From the NCBI RefSeq assembly GCF_000348785.1, contig NC_020520.1, positions 1,550,001 through 1,614,000 of the forward strand: 64,000 nucleotides of DNA, given 5' to 3'. Under the pieces are notes generated by a model. That model searched no databases and was not told the origin of the DNA. It saw only the letters and a program-made list of their open reading frames with translations. The position numbers and the translations under genes were made by a program. Below, piece by piece: positions 19,735 to 29,920 of this stretch; positions within the stretch are counted from its first letter, which is position 1, and each line of letters opens with the position of its first letter. Origin of the DNA: Ilumatobacter coccineus YM16-304. GTDB taxonomy: Bacteria; Actinomycetota; Acidimicrobiia; Acidimicrobiales; Ilumatobacteraceae.

Positions 19735-19751
19735 CTTTGTATACAACAAAG
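19735..19751. promoter_or_regulatory. Palindromic candidate operator for the MocR-type regulator
   Basis: Inverted repeat CTTTG (19735-19739) - 7 bases - CAAAG (19747-19751), containing the perfect 10-base palindrome TTGTATACAA (19737-19746). It sits 8 bases upstream of the regulator's ATG, in an AT-rich patch that stands out from the GC-rich surroundings, and within 50 bases of the aminotransferase start. The position suits binding by the regulator to control itself and the catabolic operon. Confidence 0.6.
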
Positions 19752-19796
19752 AGGACCTTGTGTCGACTCGATGCGGGCAAATACTGTCGGGCGGGT

Positions 19797-21086
19797 ATGA
19801 CGATGACGAACGATCTCGACGAGCGCTATCGCTCGGTCTTCCCGTCGTGGCTGTCGCCGCTCTACGCCGAGCCGATCTCGATCGAGCGCGGCGAAGGCAG
19901 CTACGTCTGGGACCTCGAAGGCGAGCGCTACCTCGACTTCTTCGGCGGGGTGCTCACCACCATGATCGGGCACAACCAGCCCGACGTGACCGCCGCCGTC
20001 CAGGCGCAGGCCGCCAAGGTCATGCACACCTCGACGCTGTATCTCAACCAGCCGATGATCGAGTTGGCCGAGGAGATCGCCGAGGTGTCGGGCATCCCCG
20101 ACGCTCGTGTCTTCTTCACCGCGTCGGGCAGTGAGGCCAACGACACGGCGCTGCTGCTCGCCACGTCGTACCGCAAGTCGAACCAGGTGCTGGCGATGCG
20201 CAACAGCTATCACGGCCGTTCGTTCACCACGCAGGCGATCACGTCGCACTCGTCGTGGTCGTCGACGAGCACGTCGGGTCTCGACGTGCACTTCGTGCAG
20301 GGCGGCTACCGGCTTCGCAGCCCGTTCCGCGACCTCGACGACGACGCGTTCACCCAGGCCTGCTGTGACGACCTCGAACAGATCCTCGACATGACCAGCG
20401 CCGGCTCGGTCGCCGCGCTCATCGCCGAGCCGATCCAGGGCGTCGGCGGTTTCGCGATCCCGCCCGACGGGTTCTTCGGCCAGTTCCAGAAGATCCTGCA
20501 GAACCGCGACATCCTGTTCATCAGCGACGAGGTGCAGACGGGCTGGGGCCGCACCGGCGAGCACTTCTGGGGCTACCAGGCCCACGGCGTCACGCCCGAC
20601 ATCCTCACCTTCGCCAAGGGCGTCGGCAACGGTGCCGGACTCGCCGGGGTGGTGGCTCGCGCCGACGTGATGGACACGATCAAGGTTGCGTCGTTCTCCA
20701 CGTTCGGTGGCAACCCGCTCGCCGCAGCAGCCGGGCTCGCCACACTCCGACACGTGCGCGCCAACGACCTGCAGACCAACGCGAAGCGCATGGGCGAGCG
20801 GCTGCGCAACGGACTCCACGCCGGCATCGGCGACGTGCCCTGGATCGGGGAGGTGCGCGGCCGCGGCCTGATGCTGGCGATCGAGACCGTGCACGACGAT
20901 TCACTGCATCCCGACCCGTCGAAGGCCCTCGCCATCGCCGAAGGATGCAAAGCACGCGGACTGCTGGTGGGCAAGGGCGGCCTCTATGGCAACGTGGTCC
21001 GCATGGCGCCGATGCTCAACAGCACCGAGAGCGAGATCGACGAAGGCGTGGCGGCGCTCGTCGCCACCATCGAGGCGATCGCCTGA
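19797..21086 (+). CDS. Class III aminotransferase (beta-alanine / 3-aminoisobutyrate type)
   Basis: PLP-dependent aminotransferase, 429 residues, cytosolic. Class III features: GSEANDTALLLA, the SYHGRSF loop, AEPIQGVGGFAIPPDGFF, DEVQTGWGRTGEHFWG and the PLP lysine in TFAKGVGNG (Lys274). It resembles AGXT2/beta-alanine-type omega-transaminases. With dihydropyrimidinase and ureidopropionase beside it, the expected reaction is transamination of beta-alanine or 3-aminoisobutyrate to malonate- or methylmalonate-semialdehyde. First gene of the operon; ATG 19797 with ATG 19803 as alternative. An 86-base gap follows before the next gene. Confidence 0.9.
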   Translation: MTMTNDLDERYRSVFPSWLSPLYAEPISIERGEGSYVWDLEGERYLDFFGGVLTTMIGHNQPDVTAAVQAQAAKVMHTSTLYLNQPMIELAEEIAEVSGIPDARVFFTASGSEANDTALLLATSYRKSNQVLAMRNSYHGRSFTTQAITSHSSWSSTSTSGLDVHFVQGGYRLRSPFRDLDDDAFTQACCDDLEQILDMTSAGSVAALIAEPIQGVGGFAIPPDGFFGQFQKILQNRDILFISDEVQTGWGRTGEHFWGYQAHGVTPDILTFAKGVGNGAGLAGVVARADVMDTIKVASFSTFGGNPLAAAAGLATLRHVRANDLQTNAKRMGERLRNGLHAGIGDVPWIGEVRGRGLMLAIETVHDDSLHPDPSKALAIAEGCKARGLLVGKGGLYGNVVRMAPMLNSTESEIDEGVAALVATIEAIA

Positions 21087-21172
21087 CGAGCCATCCCGTC
21101 ACGAACCCGTGACGCTCACGAAACAAACGAACACCACACTGACCGACCGATTCACCGACATCTGGGGGAACC

Positions 21173-22015
21173 ATGAGCAACATCATCAAAGCAGCCCTGC
21201 TGCAGACCGACTGGACCGGCGACAAGGAGTCGATGATCGTCAAGCACGAGCAGGCCGCTCGTGACGCGGCAGCCGAAGGCGCTCAGATCATCTGCTTCCA
21301 AGAACTGTTCTACGGCCCGTACTTCTGCCAGGTCCAAGACCCGCAGTACTACGAGTACACCGAGTACATCCCCGACGGCCCCACCACGCAGCGGTTCCAG
21401 AAGCTCGCCGCCGAACTGAACATGGTGATGGTGCTGCCGATGTACGAGATCGAGCAGCCCGGCGTGTACTACAACACCGCGGCGGTGATCGACGCCGACG
21501 GCACCTACCTCGGCAAGTACCGCAAGCAGCACATCCCGCAGGTCAAGGGCTTCTGGGAGAAGTTCTACTTCAAGCCCGGCAACGGCGGGTACCCGATCTT
21601 CGACACGGCCGTCGGCAAGGTCGGCGTGTACATCTGCTACGACCGGCACTTCCCCGAAGGCTGGCGGGCGCTGGGACTCAACGGCGCCGAGATCGTGTTC
21701 AACCCGTCGGCGACGCACCGTGGGCTCAGCGAGTACCTGTGGAGCATCGAGCAGCCGGCGGCGGCCTGCGCCAACATGTACTACGTCGGCGCGATCAACC
21801 GCACCGGCATCGAAGAACTCGGTGAGAACGACTTCTACGGGCAGAGCTACTTCGTCAACCCGCGCGGCCAGTACGTCGGCGACAAGGGCGATGCGCACAA
21901 CCCCGAACTGATCATCCGCGACCTCGACATGGACCTCATCAAGGAAGTCCGAGACGGCTGGGCGTTCTACCGCGACCGCCGCCCCGAGGCGTACGGCGAA
22001 CTGGTCGAAGGCTGA
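21173..22015 (+). CDS. Beta-ureidopropionase-type carbon-nitrogen hydrolase
   Basis: Nitrilase-superfamily amidohydrolase, 280 residues. The triad is visible: Glu44 (CFQELF), Lys118 (KYRKQHIP) and Cys155 (YICYDRHFPEG). The sequence most resembles bacterial N-carbamoyl-beta-alanine/N-carbamoylputrescine hydrolases. Next to dihydropyrimidinase it would hydrolyse N-carbamoyl-beta-alanine (or its methyl analogue) to the amino acid, CO2 and ammonia. ATG at 21173 is preceded by a purine-rich TGGGGGAACC. The 86-base leader before it may hold an internal promoter, which I could not resolve. Confidence 0.92.
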   Translation: MSNIIKAALLQTDWTGDKESMIVKHEQAARDAAAEGAQIICFQELFYGPYFCQVQDPQYYEYTEYIPDGPTTQRFQKLAAELNMVMVLPMYEIEQPGVYYNTAAVIDADGTYLGKYRKQHIPQVKGFWEKFYFKPGNGGYPIFDTAVGKVGVYICYDRHFPEGWRALGLNGAEIVFNPSATHRGLSEYLWSIEQPAAACANMYYVGAINRTGIEELGENDFYGQSYFVNPRGQYVGDKGDAHNPELIIRDLDMDLIKEVRDGWAFYRDRRPEAYGELVEG

Positions 22016-22026
22016 GAGGAGTCGAC

Positions 22027-23442
22027 ATGAGCACCACACTGATCCAAGGCGGCACGGTCATCTCGGCGATCGGGCGGCGCGAGGCCGATGTCCTGATCGA
22101 CGGCGAGTCGATCGCGGCGATCCTGGCTCCCGGTCACGCCGGTGCGTACGGCATCGTCGCCGACCGGGTGATCGACGCCACCGGCAAGTACGTCGTGCCC
22201 GGCGGTGTCGACGCCCACGTGCACATGTCGCTGCCCTTCGGTGGCACGGTGTCGGCCGACGACTTCGACACCGGCTCGCGCGCCGCCGCCTGGGGAGGCG
22301 TCACCACCATCGTCGACTTCGCGTCGCAGACGGTCGGACTCGACGTCCGCGAGACCCTGGCCGCCCGACACGTCGAAGCCGAAGGCGAGTGCCACGTCGA
22401 CTACGCGTTCCACCAGATCATCGGTGACGTCAACGAGACCTCGCTCGAAGCGATGACCCACCTCGTCGAGCACGAAGGCGTCACCAGCTTCAAGATGTTC
22501 ATGGCCTACCCCGGCGTGTTCTACTCCGACGACGGGCAGATCCTGCGGGCGATGCAGAACGCCTCCGAATCGGGCGCGCTGATGATGATGCACGCCGAGA
22601 ACGGCATCGCCATCGACGTGCTGGTCGCGCAGTCGCTCGCCAACGGCGACACCGACCCGAAGTACCACTCGTACACCCGGCCCGAAGAGCTCGAGTCCGA
22701 AGCGACGCACCGGGCGATCAAGCTCGCTCGCGTGGCCGGCAACGTGCCGCTCTACATCGTGCACATGTCGGCGTCCGAAGCGCTCGAAGAGGTGTCTCGC
22801 GCTCAGCACATGGGTCTCAACGTCTTCGCCGAGACCTGCCCGCAGTACCTCTACCTCTCGATCGAGGACCACCTCGCCCAGCCGGGATTCGAAGGTGCGA
22901 AGTGGGTGTGCTCCACCCCGCTGCGCTCCAAGCACGAGCACCACCACAAGGACCTCTGGAAGGGTCTGCGAATGAACGAACTCGCCGTGGTGTCGACCGA
23001 CCACTGCCCGTTCTGCATGAAGGACCAGAAAGAGCTCGGCCTCGGCGACTTCTCGAAGATCCCGAACGGGATGGGTGGTGTCGAGCACCGCATGGAGCTG
23101 ATCTACCAGGGTGTGGTGATGGGCGAGATGACGCTCGAACGGTGGGTCGAGACCTGCTGCACCACGCCGGCGCGCATGTTCGGCCTGGAGAAGAAAGGGG
23201 TGCTCGAGCCCGGCGCCGATGCCGACGTGCTCGTGTGGGACCCCAACGGCACCACCAAGATCGGCATCGACGACAAGCATCACATGGCGATGGACCACTC
23301 GTCGTACGAGGGATTCCAGGTCGACGGCAAGGTCGACACGGTCCTGTCGCGCGGGCGGGTCATCGTGGAGAACGACACCTACGTCGGCGCCAAGGGCCAC
23401 GGCAAGTTCGTCAAGCGCGGCCTCAACCAGTACCTCCACTGA
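22027..23442 (+). CDS. hydA: Dihydropyrimidinase (hydantoinase)
   Basis: Cyclic-amide hydrolase, 471 residues, amidohydrolase superfamily with a binuclear zinc site. Metal ligands: His64 and His66 in DAHVHMSLPFGG, carboxylated Lys156 in SFKMFMAYPG, the His in MMHAENG, the His in IVHMSAS and the Asp in VSTDHCPF. These fit dihydropyrimidinases rather than dihydroorotases. It opens 5,6-dihydrouracil/dihydrothymine (or hydantoins) to N-carbamoyl-beta-amino acids, the substrate of the preceding gene's product. It lies 11 bases after that gene with a GAGGAG ribosome site, so they are co-translated parts of one operon. Confidence 0.95.
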   Translation: MSTTLIQGGTVISAIGRREADVLIDGESIAAILAPGHAGAYGIVADRVIDATGKYVVPGGVDAHVHMSLPFGGTVSADDFDTGSRAAAWGGVTTIVDFASQTVGLDVRETLAARHVEAEGECHVDYAFHQIIGDVNETSLEAMTHLVEHEGVTSFKMFMAYPGVFYSDDGQILRAMQNASESGALMMMHAENGIAIDVLVAQSLANGDTDPKYHSYTRPEELESEATHRAIKLARVAGNVPLYIVHMSASEALEEVSRAQHMGLNVFAETCPQYLYLSIEDHLAQPGFEGAKWVCSTPLRSKHEHHHKDLWKGLRMNELAVVSTDHCPFCMKDQKELGLGDFSKIPNGMGGVEHRMELIYQGVVMGEMTLERWVETCCTTPARMFGLEKKGVLEPGADADVLVWDPNGTTKIGIDDKHHMAMDHSSYEGFQVDGKVDTVLSRGRVIVENDTYVGAKGHGKFVKRGLNQYLH

Positions 23443-23458
23443 AAGCAGTCTCGAACAC

Positions 23459-24943
<1,485 letters not shown>

Positions 24944-25021
24944 CGGCCACCGGTTTCGTCTTTGGTCGTCGGGGCCTCGGGCGCGAGAATCCTCGTCAAT
25001 CTGAAATGGAGAAATGAAGCC

Positions 25022-26044
25022 ATGGACATCGGCGTCGTCTTACAAGCAACACCACCAGCAGCACGGGTGATCGACCTCGCCAAGCGAGCCGAGACCTACG
25101 GGTTCAGCCACGTCTGGACGTTCGACTCGCACATCCTGTGGGAAGAGCCGTACGTCATCTACTCCCAGATCCTGGCCGAGACGCGCAACGTCGTCGTCGG
25201 ACCCATGGTGACCAACCCGGCCACGCGCGACTGGACGGTCACGGCCTCGACGTACGCCACACTCAACGAGATGTACGGCAACCGCACGGTGTGCGGCATC
25301 GGCCGTGGTGATTCGGCGGTTCGCGTCACCAACGGCAAGCCGACCACGCTCGCCACCATGCGCGAATCGATCGACGTGATCCGCGAACTCGGCAACGGTC
25401 GAAGCGTCGAGTACAACGGCTCCACGATCACGCTGCCGTGGGCGTCGAAGAGCGAACTCGAAGTGTGGGGCGCCGGATACGGACCCAAGGCACTCAAGCT
25501 CATCGGTGAGACCTGCGACGGCTTCATCCTGCAGTTGGCCGACCTGTCGATCACCGAGTGGATGATCAACGCCGTGCGCACAGCGGCGAGCGATGCCGGG
25601 CGCAACCCCGACGACATCACGATGTGCATCGCGGCGCCGGCCTACGTCGGACCCGAATCCGACATCGCGTACATGCGTGATCAGTGCCGCTGGTTCGGTG
25701 GCATGGTCGGCAACCACGTCGCCGACATCGTCGCCCGCTACGGCGACTCGGCTCCCGTGCCCCAGGCGCTCACCGACTACATCAAGGGCCGCCAGGAGTA
25801 CGACTACAACGAACACGGTCAGTCGGGCAACACGCACACGACGTTCGTCCCCGACGAGATCGTCGACCGGTTCTGCATCCTGGGCCCGGTCGAGGCGCAG
25901 TTGGAGAAACTCGAGGCGCTCCGTGCGCTCGGTGTCGACCAGTTCGCGATCTACCTGCAGCACGACGGCAAAGACCACACGCTCCAGCAGTACGGCGAGC
26001 ACATCATCCCGGCGCTCACGGAACAGGAACTGGCCAAGCGGTGA
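25022..26044 (+). CDS. LLM-class oxidoreductase, putative F420-dependent, in pyrimidine operon
   Basis: 340-residue luciferase-like TIM-barrel oxidoreductase, distinct from the one at 6683. N-terminus MDIGVVLQATPPAARVIDLAKRAETYGFSHVWTFDS, then VVVGPMVTNPATRDWTV, TVCGIGRGDSAVR and ELEVWGAGYGPKALKLIGETCDGFIL follow the LLM F420 branch. The C-terminus has DEIVDRFCILGPVEAQLEKLEALRALGVDQF. Embedded between the semialdehyde dehydrogenase and the transporter, and overlapping the permease GTG by four bases, it must belong to the pathway. It could act on the pyrimidine ring or a precursor (inference). Start ATG 25022, with GGAG in the leader. Confidence 0.88.
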   Translation: MDIGVVLQATPPAARVIDLAKRAETYGFSHVWTFDSHILWEEPYVIYSQILAETRNVVVGPMVTNPATRDWTVTASTYATLNEMYGNRTVCGIGRGDSAVRVTNGKPTTLATMRESIDVIRELGNGRSVEYNGSTITLPWASKSELEVWGAGYGPKALKLIGETCDGFILQLADLSITEWMINAVRTAASDAGRNPDDITMCIAAPAYVGPESDIAYMRDQCRWFGGMVGNHVADIVARYGDSAPVPQALTDYIKGRQEYDYNEHGQSGNTHTTFVPDEIVDRFCILGPVEAQLEKLEALRALGVDQFAIYLQHDGKDHTLQQYGEHIIPALTEQELAKR

Positions 26045-26910
26045 GTCGACACGACGGGCTGGCGCAGGCGCTGCGCCGGGCGCTGCTCTTCGTCGTCGCC
26101 CTGGGCCTCGCCGTCGCGGCGTGGGAGTTCTACAAGTGGATCGGGCCTGCGCAAGGCGGCGATGTGTTCGGCTGGCGCATCATCCCGAAGACCAACGACC
26201 GGGTGATGCCACACACGTGGGAGATGGTGTCGGAGTTGTTCGACCCCGCGATCGGCAGCCGTGACCAGAAGGTCTGGCAGGTGCTGCTCGGTTATGCCTG
26301 GTACACGTTCCAGATGTCGATCGCCGGCCTGGCGGTCGGCGCCGCGATCGGCATCGGTCTGGCCGTGCTGATGGCGCGTTTCCGCGTGGTCGAACGCGGC
26401 CTGCTGCCCTACGTCGTGATCTCGCAGACGATCCCGCTGATCGCGCTGGCCCCGCAGGTCACGGCCATTCGCGGCAGCCTCGACTGGCCGCAGTGGACCT
26501 CGGCCGTGGCGCTCGCTGCGTTCCTGTCGTTCTTCCCCGTCACGGTGGCGACCCTGCGCGGGCTCCAAGCAGCACCCGCTGCGTCGCTCGAGTTGATGGA
26601 CAGTTACGCGGCCGGATGGTGGACCACGTTGCGCAAGCTGCGTTTCCCGGTCGCGGTGCCGTACATGGTGCCCGGCATGAAGCTGGCCGCGACCGCGGCG
26701 GTCATCGGCGTCATCGTCACCGAGATCACGCTCGGTGGCCTCCGCGGCGTCGGGTTCGCCACGATCGACTACAGCCAGAAGGTCACCGCCCAACCGGCCT
26801 CCGTCTACGCCGCGGTCTTCGCAGCAGCGGCGCTCGGCCTCGTGATGTTCGGCCTCGTGGTCGCCTCCGAGAGCCTCGTCATGCGCAAGCGTCCGAAAGA
26901 GGCGATCTGA
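26041..26910 (+). CDS. ABC transporter permease (NMT1/ThiX/SsuC type)
   Basis: 289-residue inner-membrane permease with about six spans, starting at GTG 26041 within the TGA of the LLM gene. The N-terminal cytoplasmic segment SRHDGLAQALRRA precedes the first span. A periplasmic loop (FGWRIIPKTNDRVMPHTWEMVSELF) follows, and the BPD-permease coupling helix is LMDSYAAGWWTTLRKLRFPVAVPYMVPGMKLA. It pairs with the second permease at 27731 as the channel of a ThiY-type importer. Stop and the next ATG overlap (TGATG). Confidence 0.9.
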   Translation: MSRHDGLAQALRRALLFVVALGLAVAAWEFYKWIGPAQGGDVFGWRIIPKTNDRVMPHTWEMVSELFDPAIGSRDQKVWQVLLGYAWYTFQMSIAGLAVGAAIGIGLAVLMARFRVVERGLLPYVVISQTIPLIALAPQVTAIRGSLDWPQWTSAVALAAFLSFFPVTVATLRGLQAAPAASLELMDSYAAGWWTTLRKLRFPVAVPYMVPGMKLAATAAVIGVIVTEITLGGLRGVGFATIDYSQKVTAQPASVYAAVFAAAALGLVMFGLVVASESLVMRKRPKEAI

Positions 26911-27734
26911 TGAACAGCACGAATCCCCACGTCGATCACGCGGTCCAGGTGAGCAACGCCTCGATGGTGTTCAACGCCGGTACCACGAGCGAAGTGGCGG
27001 CCCTGTCCGATGTCGACCTCACCGTCGACCCCGGCGAGTTCGTCTCGCTGATCGGCCCGTCGGGCTGCGGCAAGTCGACGCTGCTCCGGCTCGTCGCCAA
27101 CCTGCTCGATCCGACCGCCGGCACGGTGTCGGTCAACGGCAAGCCCGCCGACCAGGCACGCCTCGACCAGGACTACGGCATGGCCTTCCAGAAGTCGGGG
27201 CTGTTCGACTGGCGCACGGTGTCGAAGAACATCGAACTGCCGCTCGAACTCAAGGGGTGGGACAAGAAGCGGCGCGCCGAGCGAGCCGCCGAGATGCTCG
27301 AACTCGTCAAGCTTCCCGATCGTGGCAACCACATGCCGTGGCAGTTGTCGGGCGGCCAGCAGCAGCGCATCGCGATCGCCAGAGCGCTCGCCGCGCATCC
27401 ACCGCTGCTCCTGATGGACGAACCGTTCGGTGCGCTCGACGAGATGACCCGCGAGCACATGCAGGCCGAACTCCTCCAGATCTGCGCGGCCACGTCGACC
27501 ACCGTGGTGTTCGTGACGCACTCGATCCCCGAAGCGGTGTACCTCTCGAACCGGGTGGTGGTCATGTCGCCGGGCCCGGGGCGCATCACCGACATCATCG
27601 ACGTCGACCTGGGCCAGCACCGAGACGAAGACACTCGCGAAGACGACACCTTCTACAAGAAGATCACCGAGGTTCGTGAAGCCCTGCGCGGCGCCGAACT
27701 CGGCGACGGCGCTCGGGGGATCGAAGACCGATGA
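26910..27734 (+). CDS. ABC transporter ATP-binding protein
   Basis: 274-residue nucleotide-binding subunit of the importer. Walker A GPSGCGKST, Q-loop MAFQKSGLFDW, signature LSGGQQQRIAIARAL, Walker B LLLMDEPFGALDE and the switch VTHSIPEA are all intact. The family matches SsuB/TauB/ThiZ-like ATPases that drive uptake of nitrate, sulfonates, taurine or pyrimidines. ATG 26910 overlaps the preceding stop, and its own stop overlaps the next permease ATG (ATGA), so subunits are translationally coupled. Confidence 0.93.
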   Translation: MNSTNPHVDHAVQVSNASMVFNAGTTSEVAALSDVDLTVDPGEFVSLIGPSGCGKSTLLRLVANLLDPTAGTVSVNGKPADQARLDQDYGMAFQKSGLFDWRTVSKNIELPLELKGWDKKRRAERAAEMLELVKLPDRGNHMPWQLSGGQQQRIAIARALAAHPPLLLMDEPFGALDEMTREHMQAELLQICAATSTTVVFVTHSIPEAVYLSNRVVVMSPGPGRITDIIDVDLGQHRDEDTREDDTFYKKITEVREALRGAELGDGARGIEDR

Positions 27735-28552
27735 GTACCGCATCGGCGGGCACGGCGGCCAGCGCGTCGTCGCGTGGCAAGAGCGTGCTCGCGGCCGTGT
27801 GGCCTCCGCTGGCGTTCGGCGTCGGCATCCTGGCCGTCTGGGAGGCTGCGGTCGCTGCGTTCGACATCAAACCGTTCACGCTCCCGGCGCCCACGGCGAT
27901 CTGGTCGGCATTCATCGAACGCTTCGACGACGTGTTCGAGCAGACCATGGTCACCGGCACCAACGCGCTGATCGGTCTGTTGGTCGGCCTGCTCTTCGGC
28001 GTGGTCATGAGCCTCGTCACCGTTCGCTTCCGCCTGCTCGAAGAGCTGCTGACGCCGCTGGCCGTCGCGCTCAACGCGGTGCCCATCGTCGTGATCGTGC
28101 CGATCCTGAACAACATGCTGTTCGGCACCACCAGCCAGGTGCCGCGACGGCTCATGGTGGCGCTGATCGTGTTCTTCGTCGTGTTCGTCAACGTCAGCAA
28201 GGGGCTTCGTCAGGTGTCGGCGACGCACCTCGAGCTGATGCGGTCGTACGCGGCATCGTCGACCGACATCCTGCTGAAGGTGCGGGTGCCCAACGCCATG
28301 AGCTACCTGTTCACCGCGTTGCGCATCGCGGCGCCGCTCGCCGTCATCACGGCGTTCGTCGCCGAGTACTTCGGCGGGGTGCAGAACGGGCTCGCCACGG
28401 GCGTCCGCAACAGCCTCAACGGCAGCAAGGACGTCACGTGGGCGTATGTGATCGGAGCGTCGGCGTTGGGGCTGACGTTCTACTTGATCTCCATCGGACT
28501 CGAACGGGTCCAGTGGGGACGCCACGCAGCGAGAGCTGCGGGCCAGCAGTGA
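27731..28552 (+). CDS. ABC transporter permease, second subunit
   Basis: 273-residue permease of the same BPD family as the gene at 26041. Spans include VWPPLAFGVGILAVWEAAVAAF, ALIGLLVGLLFGVVMSLVTV and VIVIVPILNNM. The coupling loop is ELMRSYAASSTDILLKVRVPNAMSYLFTALRIAAPLAVITAF. The two permeases presumably heterodimerise. A 69-base gap with a good GGGGGAG ribosome site separates it from the binding protein. Confidence 0.9.
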   Translation: MSTASAGTAASASSRGKSVLAAVWPPLAFGVGILAVWEAAVAAFDIKPFTLPAPTAIWSAFIERFDDVFEQTMVTGTNALIGLLVGLLFGVVMSLVTVRFRLLEELLTPLAVALNAVPIVVIVPILNNMLFGTTSQVPRRLMVALIVFFVVFVNVSKGLRQVSATHLELMRSYAASSTDILLKVRVPNAMSYLFTALRIAAPLAVITAFVAEYFGGVQNGLATGVRNSLNGSKDVTWAYVIGASALGLTFYLISIGLERVQWGRHAARAAGQQ

Positions 28553-28621
28553 GGACACCAGGCAGACAATGACATCACCGTCAACTACACATCGGGAGCT
28601 TTCCCGGGGGAGCACAACACC

Positions 28622-29836
28622 ATGAACAAACGACTCAGCACCATCGTGGCGGGGGTCTCCGTACTCTCGCTCGTGGCCGCAGCGTGCGGCAGCGACGACG
28701 AGCCGGCAGCCGAACCGGCACCGGCCGAAGAAGAAGCTCCGGCCGAGGAGCCTGCCGACGAGGAGGCACCGGCCGAAGAGCCCGCAGCCGACGGCGACTG
28801 TGAGACGACCGACTCGGTCAGCTTGCAGCTCCAGTGGTTCACGCAGGCGCAGTTCGCCGGCTACTACGCCGCCGTCGACAAGGGCTTCTACGCCGACCAG
28901 TGCCTCGACGTCGAGATCAAGGAAGGCGCCGTCGAGATCGTGCCGCAGACCGAACTCGCGAACGGCAACGCCGACTTCGCGATCGCCTGGGTGCCCAAGG
29001 CACTCCAGACCCGTGAAGCCGGTGCCGACATCGTCAACATCGCACAGGTCTTCGGCCGCTCGGGCACGCTGCAGGTCAGCTTCGCCGACAGCGGCATCAC
29101 GTCGCCCGACGACTTCGCCGGACGCACGATCGGCAACTGGGGCTTCGGCAACGAGTACGAAGTGTTCGCCGCCATCGGCCAGGCCGGTCTCGACCCGGCG
29201 AGCGACGTCACGCTCGTCGGTCAGCAGTTCGACATGATCGCACTGCTCGAAGGCGAGATCGACGCCGCCGAAGCGATGACCTACAACGAGTACGCGCAGG
29301 TCCTCGAAGCCGTCAACCCCGACACCGGTGAGCTGTACCAGCCCGAAGACTTCAACGTCATCAACTACGAAGAGGTCGGCGTCGGCATGCTGCAGGACAG
29401 CATCTGGGCCGATGCGGCCAAGCTCGCCGACGACGCGGACTACCGCGACCAAGCCGTTCGCTTCGTCGCCGCCTCGCTCCAGGGCTGGGCGTACTGCCGT
29501 GACAACGTCGAAGAGTGCGCCACCATCGTGACCGACGCCGGCTCGACGCTCGGCGCCAGCCACCAGCAGTGGATGATGAACGAGGTCAACAAGCTCATCT
29601 GGCCCGCCGAGAACGGTGCCGGCATGCTCGATCAGGCCGCCTGGGACCGCACGGTCGAGATCAGCCAGAGCACGCCGAACCTCGACGGCGCGACGGTGCT
29701 CACCGCACCGCCGACCGACGGCGCTTACACGACCGACATCGCCACCGAAGCCATGGCGCTCCTCGGCGACTCGGTCGACCTGGTCGGTGCCGACTACGCA
29801 CCGATCGAGGTCACCCTCAACCCCAACGGCGAGTGA
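28622..29836 (+). CDS. ABC substrate-binding lipoprotein, NMT1/THI5 (ThiY/RibY) type
   Basis: 404-residue exported solute-binding protein. A signal with lipobox VAAAC is followed by an acidic, Ala/Glu/Pro-rich spacer (residues about 25-58, EEEAPAEEPADEEAPAEEPA). The two-lobed NMT1-like domain opens with LQLQWFTQAQFAGYYAAVDKGFYADQCLDVEI. That segment is characteristic of pyrimidine-precursor (ThiY) and riboflavin-type (RibY) binding proteins. With the catabolic genes upstream, the cargo may be a pyrimidine or a dihydropyrimidine-like ureide (inference). Last gene before a strong terminator at 29866. Confidence 0.9.
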   Translation: MNKRLSTIVAGVSVLSLVAAACGSDDEPAAEPAPAEEEAPAEEPADEEAPAEEPAADGDCETTDSVSLQLQWFTQAQFAGYYAAVDKGFYADQCLDVEIKEGAVEIVPQTELANGNADFAIAWVPKALQTREAGADIVNIAQVFGRSGTLQVSFADSGITSPDDFAGRTIGNWGFGNEYEVFAAIGQAGLDPASDVTLVGQQFDMIALLEGEIDAAEAMTYNEYAQVLEAVNPDTGELYQPEDFNVINYEEVGVGMLQDSIWADAAKLADDADYRDQAVRFVAASLQGWAYCRDNVEECATIVTDAGSTLGASHQQWMMNEVNKLIWPAENGAGMLDQAAWDRTVEISQSTPNLDGATVLTAPPTDGAYTTDIATEAMALLGDSVDLVGADYAPIEVTLNPNGE

Positions 29837-29865
29837 TCCACAAGATCACCCACCGGTGAATGCAG

Positions 29866-29896
29866 CGGAGCCCCGAGGACGATCCTCGGGGCTCCG
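29866..29896 (+). terminator. Strong hairpin terminator at the end of the pyrimidine operon
   Basis: A 14-bp stem: CGGAGCCCCGAGGA (29866-29879) pairs with TCCTCGGGGCTCCG (29883-29896), with a CGA loop. No T-tract follows. It lies 29 bases after the binding-protein stop and closes the operon begun at 19797. Confidence 0.85.
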
Positions 29897-29920
29897 TCGC
29901 GTCGCACTACGTTTGACGTC

